Source: Methanosarcinales archaeon
GTDB taxonomy: Archaea; Halobacteriota; Syntropharchaeia; Alkanophagales; Methanospirareceae
DNA: 6,060 bases
Assembly: GCA_009618475.1 (NCBI GenBank)
Contig: WJOV01000163.1
Coordinates: 1 to 6,060 of the forward strand
Direction of reading: 5' to 3'
Positions within the stretch are counted from its first letter, which is position 1. Each line of letters starts with the position of its first letter. A program made the position numbers and the translations under genes. Below, piece by piece: positions 1 to 5,275 of this stretch. The notes under the pieces were generated by a model that saw only the letters and a program-made list of their open reading frames with translations, searched no databases and was not told the origin of the DNA.

Positions 1-916
1 GAGCGTAATCTATCAATTCCCCGCCCTGTATTATTTCTCCAAACACGCTATGAGAAGGATGAGGCAATCTGCTTTCCTTATATGCATATACTTTCCCTTT
101 CTCACTCCCCGTGTTCCTTACCGACAGATAATATTTTGATCTGTAATGGATGTTCTCAACTGGCAAACTAAGCCCTTTTAAAGATTCTGAAGCCAGATAA
201 GTATGTGAAAAGTCATTCACGTGAAAAATACCGTCTCTCGTAAGCGATAAGAAATGCTCACTTGACATCGCCGCTTCTCGAAGTAGTCTTACCTTTGCAA
301 ATGTGAATATCTCCTGCCCTTCCTCTATCTCTGTATTCAAGTCCGAGGTGACGAATCCAATCCTCTCTGCTTTTGTTACAATAGGGCTTATCTCCTCTAT
401 CCTATCTCCCTCGTGCAAATCCGAAATAATGCTTCTCCCTCTCGTTAATCTCCCAATTACCGCATCGGTGCCAGTCCCATAAGCAGCTACGTGTTCTCGC
501 TTGCTTATCATAAGGTATGCCATGCTTGGGTCAAAGCCGCCAAAACCGAAGAAAACATCCCATTTCCTGTATCTATGCTCGTTTTTTTCAACGCTTAGTT
601 TCGTCTCTATCGGTCCAATACCCGTGATATCTTCACTTTCCCATCCTATCCTACCTCTTTCATTGCGGAATTTCTTATACACATTGTAGAATAAAGACCT
701 CGCTTCAGTTTCAGCCTCTTTTCCTCTGACTATCTTTATCCTCGCCTCTCTCACTTCTGTTTTTATAGCGAATTCATTTTTTAACTCCACTTTCTCCTTC
801 TCCGAGATAACGGCTATTACACTGCCCTGTTTGTATGCACCGCTTAGCTCTTCGATAATATCGCATAATCTCTTACTCCTGACTTCCTGTGTCTCGCCAT
901 TGAATTTGATTTTCAT
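1..916 (-). CDS. mmp3: Methanogenesis marker protein 3 (Mmp3), N-terminal 305 residues, C-terminus off window
   Basis: The frame is open from an ATG at 916-914 to the left edge, giving 305 residues. From memory, full-length family members are about 500 residues, so roughly 200 C-terminal residues are missing. Recognised from: an N-terminal small beta-rich domain starting MKIKFNGETQEV, with YKQGSVIAVI at 28-37; NEFAIKTEV at 47-55; the strongly conserved-looking block WDVFFGFGGFDP at 119-130 followed by AAYG at 144-147; and a cyclophilin-like segment HSVFGEIIQGGELID at 289-303. The family is restricted to methanogens and methane-oxidising archaea, and Mmp3 has been reported in the complex that activates methyl-coenzyme M reductase; that role is family knowledge, not visible here. 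No Shine-Dalgarno sequence precedes the ATG, and a TATA box lies about 31 bases upstream, so a leaderless or very short-leader mRNA is likely. The gene diverges from thyX. The family call is from recalled motifs, without a search. Confidence 0.78.
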   Translation of the reverse strand, partial: MKIKFNGETQEVRSKRLCDIIEELSGAYKQGSVIAVISEKEKVELKNEFAIKTEVREARIKIVRGKEAETEARSLFYNVYKKFRNERGRIGWESEDITGIGPIETKLSVEKNEHRYRKWDVFFGFGGFDPSMAYLMISKREHVAAYGTGTDAVIGRLTRGRSIISDLHEGDRIEEISPIVTKAERIGFVTSDLNTEIEEGQEIFTFAKVRLLREAAMSSEHFLSLTRDGIFHVNDFSHTYLASESLKGLSLPVENIHYRSKYYLSVRNTGSEKGKVYAYKESRLPHPSHSVFGEIIQGGELIDYA

Positions 917-937
917 AACAATATTTTTAGTGTGTTG

Positions 938-957
938 GATAACTTTTAAAGGTTATC
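938..957 (-). promoter_or_regulatory. Mmp3 TATA box embedded in a 20-base inverted repeat (candidate operator)
   Basis: The plus strand reads GATAACTTTTAAAGGTTATC. Nine of ten base pairs across the centre (947/948) match and the tenth is a T-G wobble. Read on the minus strand, the middle is CTTTAAAAG, a good archaeal TATA box. Its centre is about 31 bases upstream of the Mmp3 ATG, which would place the transcription start a few bases before the ATG. An exact dyad over the TATA box would let a dimeric regulator block TBP/TFB binding. This is inference; the palindrome and its position are seen directly. A run of eight T follows on the plus-strand side. Confidence 0.5.
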
Positions 958-968
958 TTTTTTTTCTT

Positions 969-1025
969 CTTTATTAAACTCAGGAACAATAAGAATTTTA
1001 GAAGGTGAACGTGTAAACTGCGGAG
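969..1025 (+). promoter_or_regulatory. Probable thyX promoter and ribosome binding site
   Basis: Two AT-rich TATA-like stretches are present, TTTATTAAA near 970-978 and AATTTTA at 994-1000; I cannot say which is used. GGAG at 1022-1025 lies eight bases before the thyX ATG and is a plausible Shine-Dalgarno sequence, unlike the Mmp3 start on the other side. A stronger-looking AAGGTGA around 1002-1008 is too far from the ATG (about 25 bases) and leads to no open frame. Confidence 0.35.
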
Positions 1026-1033
1026 TTACGAAA

Positions 1034-1762
1034 ATGGAAGTAAAATTACTTAGAGTAACGGAAGAAGGGATAGATTTGGTTGCCGAGGCTGCGAAGGTAA
1101 GTGGTGTTTTTTCGACGCAAAGCGCGAAGGAAATAGTTGAGCTAATTGTGGATAATGATTATTCATCCGTGCTTGAGCATATCGATTTGACTTTTGATAT
1201 ATCAAGGATAAGCGTGGCGCTGAGCCGGGAGTTGTTAGAACACCGGATAGCATCGCATACGGCGAGAAGCACGAGGTATATGGAAGAAAAGGGGTTCGAC
1301 TACTATGTTCCGAGAGAGTTAGAGCGAAAAGGGAAAGAGGAAGAAGCGAGGATTTACAGGGAAGCGATGAAGAACGCTAAGGAAGCCTACACGAAGTTAA
1401 GAGAGCTCGGCATTGCGAAAGAACAGGCGAGATATGTCTTACCGCTGGCTTTGCATACGCACTATGTGGTAACGATGAACGTTCGGAGCTTGTTAAACTT
1501 CTTCATGCTCCGGCTCTGTGTCCGAGCGGCACCGGAAATCAGAGAGCTCACAATGCGCATGTATAAAATATGCCTGGACGAGTACCCCGCTATTTTCTCG
1601 AATATATGGTGTCGGGGCTTCACGCTTGGCGTATGCCCGGAGAATGAAGTTAGACCCAATGAATGTCCATTCAAAAAGATATTGCCGAAGAAGCAAGAGG
1701 TGAAGGGTAAATTCGAGGAGCGGGCGAAGAGGATAATAGAGAAGGAGCTGAAAACTTTTTAA
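1034..1762 (+). CDS. thyX: Flavin-dependent thymidylate synthase ThyX, divergent signature motif
   Basis: 242 residues, close to the usual ThyX length (about 220-250). ThyX makes dTMP from dUMP using FAD, NADPH and a methylene-tetrahydropterin, releasing the tetrahydro form, so it needs no dihydrofolate reductase. Family landmarks: VLEHIDLTFDI at 46-56; the ThyX signature region EHRIASHTARSTRY at 69-82; QARYVLPL at 131-138; NVRSLLNFFMLRLC at 149-162. Compared from memory with Thermotoga maritima ThyX, the equivalents of H53, H79, R80, S83, S88, R90, R147 and R174 are kept (H49, H70, R71, S74, S79, R81, R133, R160). However, Q75, R78, N85 and E86 are replaced by E66, E69, T76 and A77, and the usual AQWE is AAPE (165-168). 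Three cysteines (193, 201, 211) lie in the C-terminal part. The ATG at 1034 is the only good start and has GGAG eight bases before it. The PAC2 gene follows after 18 bases and may be co-transcribed. Family assignment is firm; full thymidylate synthase activity is less certain because of the motif changes. Confidence 0.87.
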   Translation: MEVKLLRVTEEGIDLVAEAAKVSGVFSTQSAKEIVELIVDNDYSSVLEHIDLTFDISRISVALSRELLEHRIASHTARSTRYMEEKGFDYYVPRELERKGKEEEARIYREAMKNAKEAYTKLRELGIAKEQARYVLPLALHTHYVVTMNVRSLLNFFMLRLCVRAAPEIRELTMRMYKICLDEYPAIFSNIWCRGFTLGVCPENEVRPNECPFKKILPKKQEVKGKFEERAKRIIEKELKTF

Positions 1763-1780
1763 GCAGCAAAACATTTTATA

Positions 1781-2536
1781 ATGGAAATGGAAGAAGTCGT
1801 GAGGATAGTGGAGGAGGAAGGCGTAGTGCATAAAAATCCGATAGTGATAGCGGGCTTGCCGGATGTGGGTCTGGTGGGAACGATTGCAGCGTCTTACATC
1901 GTGGATAAGATGGGTTATAAGGAAATAGGCTACGTTGAATCTGATTTGTTTCCTCCTGTTATGGTAATACATGAGGGTAAATTAAAATGCCCTTTTGGCA
2001 TATACGGCAACGGAAGTGTAATTGTGCTGTTATCGGAAGTTGTGGTGCCGCCAAACGCTATTTATCCACTGACGAGGGCTTTGACTGCGTGGATTAAAGA
2101 AATTGGCGCTAAACTCGTTATCCCAATAACCGGGCTGCCGGTAGAAAACCGAGTGGACATAAGTAAGCCAGAGGTATTTGCCGTGGGGAACAGCGAAGCA
2201 GCAGTAAAAGAGCTGAGGGAAAAGCAAATGGAGCTTTTGGAGGAGGGGTTTATTGCAGGGACTTACGCCATAATGCTAAGGGAATGCAGGAAGAGGGATT
2301 TGAATGCAATTTCTCTGCTCGCTCAATGCTTCCCTGTGTATCCCGACCCGGGTGCGGCGGCGTCTGCAATTGAGTCGCTTGAGATGTTTTTAAAATTAGG
2401 CATTGACGTAGGTGAGTTATTAGAAAAAGGTGAGGAAATAAAGCTAAAAGCCCGTGACCTTATGCGGCAGATAAACCTCTCTGCTCCGGAGATGCAGAAG
2501 GGCGTGGAGCAGGATATGCCCATCATGTATCGTTAA
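1781..2536 (+). CDS. PAC2-family protein, archaeal proteasome assembly chaperone homologue (PbaA/PbaB-like)
   Basis: 251 residues with the PAC2 layout: an N-terminal acidic helix, the glycine-rich segment PIVIAGLPDVGLVGTIAASY at 20-39, alternating hydrophobic strands (IVIAGL, VIVLLSEVVVP at 80-90, KLVIPITGLP at 111-120), and the C-terminal helical part starting PDPGAAASAIESL at 188-200. Archaeal PAC2 proteins resemble eukaryotic proteasome assembly chaperones Pba1/Pba2, and PbaB-type members are reported to dock on the 20S alpha ring through a C-terminal HbYX motif. This protein ends in IMYR, so its last three residues (249-251, MYR) fit hydrophobic-Tyr-any. That tail supports a proteasome-binding role but does not prove it. 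It starts 18 bases after thyX with no Shine-Dalgarno sequence; ATG codons at 1781 and 1787 are both possible. CTTTTTAAG at 1755-1763 could be a TATA box for a leaderless transcript. The Hsp20 gene follows after 71 bases. Confidence 0.85.
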   Translation: MEMEEVVRIVEEEGVVHKNPIVIAGLPDVGLVGTIAASYIVDKMGYKEIGYVESDLFPPVMVIHEGKLKCPFGIYGNGSVIVLLSEVVVPPNAIYPLTRALTAWIKEIGAKLVIPITGLPVENRVDISKPEVFAVGNSEAAVKELREKQMELLEEGFIAGTYAIMLRECRKRDLNAISLLAQCFPVYPDPGAAASAIESLEMFLKLGIDVGELLEKGEEIKLKARDLMRQINLSAPEMQKGVEQDMPIMYR

Positions 2537-2537
2537 G

Positions 2538-2595
2538 TTAATTTATTTTAATTTAAGGGTTCAATAAATATCAAAGGATAGGGGGTGGAAAGAGG
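2538..2595 (+). promoter_or_regulatory. Probable hsp20 promoter and purine-rich leader
   Basis: After the PAC2 stop the sequence is almost pure A/T and contains the 8-base direct repeat TTAATTTA twice, ten bases apart (2538-2545 and 2548-2555). TTTAATTTAA at 2547-2556 would serve as a TATA box, putting the start of transcription near 2578. GGGGGTGG at 2581-2588 and AGAGG at 2591-2595 lie 12 or more bases before the ATG, so a leadered message with a somewhat distant ribosome binding site is likely. I do not recognise a known archaeal heat-shock operator here. Confidence 0.4.
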
Positions 2596-2607
2596 AATAG
2601 AATAGAA

Positions 2608-2973
2608 ATGGAAATAGAAAGAAGGATGCTAAAGGCGACATGGGGCTATGACGGCAATTTAGAGCCGTTATATGAAGTGGAAGATAAAGAAGATGAGATA
2701 CTGGTTACCTTTGACCTGCCGAGGGTGAGGAAAGAGAACGTGGAGATAAATACGACAGAGGATACGGTAGAGGTAATAGCGAAGATGAGCGATGCAGTTT
2801 GCTGGGAGCGGTGGGGCGGTATTCAGAAGAAAATAACATTCCAGGCTTTCAGGAAACAAATAAGACTGCCAGAGAAGATAGAACCAGAAAAAGCCGCTGC
2901 TTCGTTTAAAAACGGCATTCTCAGGATAACGCTGCCTAAGATAAGAAGGAAGGTGTTTATACCGATAGAATAA
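2608..2973 (+). CDS. hsp20: Small heat-shock protein, Hsp20/alpha-crystallin family
   Basis: 121 residues, short for archaeal Hsp20 proteins (usually about 140-170) because the N-terminal arm is only about 20 residues. The alpha-crystallin domain runs from about 21 to 112: LYEVEDKEDEILVTFDLPRV (21-40), KENVEINTTEDTVEVIAKM (42-60), ITFQAFRKQIRLPEKIEPEK (76-95), and the hallmark FKNGILRITLPK (100-111, with G-I-L at 103-105). The C-terminus FIPIE carries the I-x-I anchor (I118-P-I120) that fits the groove of a neighbouring subunit in sHsp oligomers. It would be an ATP-independent holdase for unfolding proteins in the cytoplasm. A second in-frame ATG at 2626 (residue 7) has AGAAGG directly next to it, but its spacing is too tight, so 2608 is preferred. 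The protein lies after a PAC2 chaperone homologue and converges on the methyltransferase with 10 bases between stops. Confidence 0.9.
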   Translation: MEIERRMLKATWGYDGNLEPLYEVEDKEDEILVTFDLPRVRKENVEINTTEDTVEVIAKMSDAVCWERWGGIQKKITFQAFRKQIRLPEKIEPEKAAASFKNGILRITLPKIRRKVFIPIE

Positions 2974-2983
2974 TAAATTGAGA

Positions 2984-3517
2984 CTATGCCCTTTCCCCTT
3001 CCATCAGCATCAACTCGCCTTCTTTATTGAGTTCAATTCTTATGCCAGTGAAGCCGGTTTCTGAAAGCACTTCTTCTAAACGCTCCCTCGTGAAATACCT
3101 CTTCGCATGTGCATGACTTCTTGTCCGTGCGACACCGCCCACCCAGTCAATGACCAATATCCTACCGCCTTCTTTCAGCACACGCCTCGATTCCCTTAAA
3201 GCAGCCTCTGGATTAGCCATTTCATGCAGTGCCTTTAGCGATACGACAAAATCGAAGCTGTGGTTTGCGAAAGCCATTTCCTCCGCTGATTGCACCTCAA
3301 ACGTGACTGAAGACGATTTTAATCGCACTTTTTCTATGCGCTCTCGCCCGGGGTCAATTCCTGTCACATCACATCCCGTCGCTTCTCTTAAATATATGGC
3401 AAGTTTTCCAGTGCCGCATCCAATATCCAGTATTTTTAGCTCCGTCTCTTCTTTTTCTGCCTTTATCCGCTCACACAGTTCTTTCACCAGTTCAACTTCA
3501 TTCGCCAATAACTCCAT
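2984..3517 (-). CDS. Short class I SAM-dependent methyltransferase (UbiE/Methyltransf_11-like)
   Basis: 177 residues. Rossmann methyltransferase motifs are clear: motif I ILDIGCGTG at 29-37, the acidic end of strand 2 in VTGIDPG at 51-57, SAEEMAFANHSFDFVVS at 77-93, and a strand-5 block GGRILVIDWVGG at 117-128. The protein is shorter than typical UbiE-type enzymes (about 230-250), with a short N-terminal helix and a compact C-terminal part that includes a basic, histidine-containing stretch RTRSHAHAKRYF at 131-142. The substrate cannot be read from the sequence. It lies 51 bases downstream of geranylgeranyl reductase on the same strand, which makes a lipid or quinone substrate conceivable but unproven. 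The ATG at 3517-3515 has no Shine-Dalgarno sequence, and a TATA-like element lies about 30 bases upstream, so it may also be transcribed alone as a leaderless mRNA. Confidence 0.85.
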   Translation of the reverse strand: MELLANEVELVKELCERIKAEKEETELKILDIGCGTGKLAIYLREATGCDVTGIDPGRERIEKVRLKSSSVTFEVQSAEEMAFANHSFDFVVSLKALHEMANPEAALRESRRVLKEGGRILVIDWVGGVARTRSHAHAKRYFTRERLEEVLSETGFTGIRIELNKEGELMLMEGERA

Positions 3518-3542
3518 TGTAATTACTCAAAACACTTTTTCT

Positions 3543-3552
3543 TTTTTAAAAA
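3543..3552 (-). promoter_or_regulatory. Probable TATA box for the methyltransferase gene
   Basis: The minus strand reads TTTTTAAAAAAG across 3541-3552, centred about 30 bases before the methyltransferase ATG, the same spacing as at Mmp3. It sits in the 51-base gap after the reductase stop codon. Flanking AACAC-TTTTT and AAAAATGTT can pair with one bulged base, but the loop is A/T only and there is no terminal T-run, so I do not call a terminator. Readthrough from the reductase gene remains possible. Confidence 0.35.
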
Positions 3553-3568
3553 TGTTTCTCGTGGTTAT

Positions 3569-4759
3569 TTATAAAAGGAACTTCGCAAGGCTGAAGAGCA
3601 TCCGCGGATTCTTCTTTATCATTTCTTTCAACAACGCTCGTTCACTGAACTCCTTTATTCTCGTTTCTCCTGCTAAGGCATGAAAAAACTCGTTCTGCTC
3701 CTGGCTGCTCAGGTTCAACACGATGTCCTTTATCTTCAATCCCACATACAGGACTTTACCAAACTCTTTTCTCCATCTCTTCTCGTATTCGCGCAGCCTT
3801 CTCTTTGAAAAGTTCTTTTCATGCACCGCTTTTGCAATCACGTCACCTGCTATTGCCCCACCTTGCATTGCCTCTAAGATACCGCCACCGGTGATAGGAT
3901 TGACGTGCCGTGCAGCATCACCTACTAAAATCATCCCATTTGCTACCGTTTCATACGTCGGCCCGCTCAATGGCACTGCACCATACATCTCTGCTATTAC
4001 CGCCCCATCCGGGAATCTATCATTTACGAATGCGTTTAGATAATCGCGTGCACGATGGTTTTCACCGGAAACGTCACCACCTATTCCCACACCTACGTTT
4101 GCACTATCCTCTCCTTTGGGAAATACCCAGGCATACCCCTTTGGGGCGATGTCTTCGCCAAAGAAAATTTCACAATAGTCCTTGTTGAATTCAATGTCGC
4201 ACATAAGGAACTGTGCACAGGTTACAACGTCAGCTAAGCGCAGTGTTGTGTCAATACCGCCCCACCTGCCAATCCTTGATTCCACGCCATCTGCACCAAC
4301 AACCACGTCCGCGGAAATACGTATTTCTTCACCTCCGTTGCCACTTCTTACATACACGCCCTTTGCATACCCTTCTTCTCGAACAACACCGTAAGCCTGC
4401 GTCCTAACTCGCACTTCCGCACCCGCTCGCGCAGCTTCCTCTGCCAGAAACTTATCAAATACCCGCCTTTCCAGCACGTATCCCGTATCTTCCACACCAT
4501 CAACCGATAAAACCACCTTCGTGCCGTCAGGACCGTATGTGATTGTTCCCTTAAACGCCGTGCATATCCACCTGGAATCAACGTCAACTAACCTCTCTAT
4601 TTCTTTGCTTACGCCCTCAGCGCATTTCACCGGCACGCCTATCTCCGGATTCCTCTCGATTAAAAGGACGTTCAATCCCTTTTCAGCAGCGGTTTTCGCG
4701 GTTATACTGCCCGCGGGTCCTGCTCCCACCACGATGACATCGTATTTCTCCTCTTTCAT
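3569..4759 (-). CDS. Geranylgeranyl reductase family flavoprotein (archaeal lipid chain saturation)
   Basis: 396 residues from the ATG at 4759-4757. The family reduces double bonds of geranylgeranyl chains, in archaea mainly those of digeranylgeranylglycerol phospholipids, using reduced FAD at the membrane surface; some members act on quinone side chains. Seen here: a dinucleotide-binding motif GAGPAG at 12-17 with the strand-2 acid E35; the conserved cysteine segment KCAEG at 45-49; GADGVESRIGR at 155-165; the lipid-site signature YxWxFP followed by eight residues and GxG (Y209, W211, F213, P214, G223, G225); and the second FAD motif GDAARHVNPITGGGI at 280-294. Length agrees with the family (about 390-450). 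The frame stays open 38 codons upstream to an ATG at 4873, but that extension is hydrophobic, runs into the divergent gene and precedes the FAD motif, so 4759 is the start. It has no clear Shine-Dalgarno sequence. The methyltransferase follows 51 bases downstream. Confidence 0.92.
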   Translation of the reverse strand: MKEEKYDVIVVGAGPAGSITAKTAAEKGLNVLLIERNPEIGVPVKCAEGVSKEIERLVDVDSRWICTAFKGTITYGPDGTKVVLSVDGVEDTGYVLERRVFDKFLAEEAARAGAEVRVRTQAYGVVREEGYAKGVYVRSGNGGEEIRISADVVVGADGVESRIGRWGGIDTTLRLADVVTCAQFLMCDIEFNKDYCEIFFGEDIAPKGYAWVFPKGEDSANVGVGIGGDVSGENHRARDYLNAFVNDRFPDGAVIAEMYGAVPLSGPTYETVANGMILVGDAARHVNPITGGGILEAMQGGAIAGDVIAKAVHEKNFSKRRLREYEKRWRKEFGKVLYVGLKIKDIVLNLSSQEQNEFFHALAGETRIKEFSERALLKEMIKKNPRMLFSLAKFLL

Positions 4760-4837
4760 AAGCCGTGCATAAATGTTTATAATAGCAAACTTTATATTAA
4801 CCAATTGTAATAATGTGAAATAGGAAAAGCAGAAACA
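4760..4837. promoter_or_regulatory. Shared divergent promoter region of the reductase and the 145-residue gene
   Basis: The 78-base gap holds TTTATATTAA at 4791-4800, which reads as a TATA box on either strand. Centred near 4795, it would give a reductase transcript starting about 10 bases before its ATG and a plus-strand transcript starting near 4822, just at AGGA (4822-4825), 12 bases before the ATG at 4838. A second minus-strand element, TTATAAAC (4775-4782), is too close to the reductase ATG to be the main one. One TATA element serving both directions is inference. Confidence 0.4.
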
Positions 4838-5275
4838 ATGGAAGAAGCGAAAGAAGTAGTAAAACAACAGCATTGGATGAATCGTTACTTAGAGCGATTA
4901 AACAGTGAAGACGGCATGTCCGCAGAAGAGATACATGAAGAAGAAAACGCACGCCGTGCCAAAGAGGGTTTACCTCTGCTAAAATTCAATTCGATCGGTC
5001 GTACGTTAAACACGTTTGGCCATCCGAAGGCAGGCACTAAGCATAAGCAGCACTTGGCACCTGTTAAACCAGTGCGCATAGGCACGTTCATGAAGGACAT
5101 AAAGCGAAAAGTAGAAAAACTTAGCGAACTCATCAAAGAAGAAAGGGTATCTCACGTGGAAGAAGAATTTATCTGGCTATTTATAGAAAACTACCCGGAA
5201 CCACAGATAGTGGATATGCTGCAAGTGGATAAAATAGAACTGGAGAAAATTAAGAAGAAGTTGGACCTGAGCTAA
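4838..5275 (+). CDS. Hypothetical protein, 145 residues, charged, possible C-terminal HTH-like segment
   Basis: I do not recognise this family. The protein is very polar, with no signal peptide, no membrane segment and no cysteine, so it should be cytoplasmic. Residues 1-45 are acidic and helical-looking (EEIHEEENARRAKEG at 30-44). Residues 50-85 are basic with glycine, proline and several histidines (GRTLNTFGHPKAGTKHKQHL at 54-73), a possible loop or nucleic-acid contact. Residues 85-104 form a lysine/glutamate helix with heptad-like hydrophobic spacing. The last 35 residues, from FIWLFIENYP (111-120) through QIVDMLQVDKIELEKIKKKL (123-142), resemble a helix-turn-helix of the sigma or transposase type, but this is pattern reading only. 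AGGA lies 12 bases before the ATG. Codon use is like its neighbours, so it is probably a real resident gene. It diverges from the reductase and its stop codon abuts the stop of the FrhB-like gene. Confidence 0.75.
   Translation: MEEAKEVVKQQHWMNRYLERLNSEDGMSAEEIHEEENARRAKEGLPLLKFNSIGRTLNTFGHPKAGTKHKQHLAPVKPVRIGTFMKDIKRKVEKLSELIKEERVSHVEEEFIWLFIENYPEPQIVDMLQVDKIELEKIKKKLDLS

Noticed and set aside
501..689. A 62-codon plus-strand frame inside the Mmp3 region
   Set aside because: The minus strand here is continuous Mmp3 coding sequence with recognisable family motifs; the plus-strand frame has none.
938..970. A rho-independent-type terminator reading rightward (dyad followed by eight T)
   Set aside because: No plus-strand gene lies upstream to be terminated, the stem is A/T-rich, and the dyad coincides with a TATA box on the minus strand, so a promoter or operator reading is better.
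1493..1972. A 159-codon minus-strand frame across the thyX/PAC2 junction
   Set aside because: It is antisense to two clear genes, gives a His/Tyr/Phe/Leu-rich product with no domain, and reflects purine-rich codon use on the plus strand.
3530..3557. A hairpin terminator after the reductase gene
   Set aside because: The stem is almost all A-T with a bulge, and in the direction of transcription it is not followed by a T-run; it overlaps a likely TATA box.
3150..3683. A 177-codon plus-strand frame opposite the methyltransferase and the end of the reductase
   Set aside because: The product is Ser/Phe-rich without motifs, and it is the complement of two well-supported coding regions.
4760..4873. 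A 38-codon upstream extension of the reductase beginning at an ATG at 4873
   Set aside because: It is rich in Phe, Tyr and Cys, overlaps the start of the divergent gene, covers the promoter region, and would place the FAD-binding motif unusually far from the N-terminus. The ATG at 4759 fits the family.
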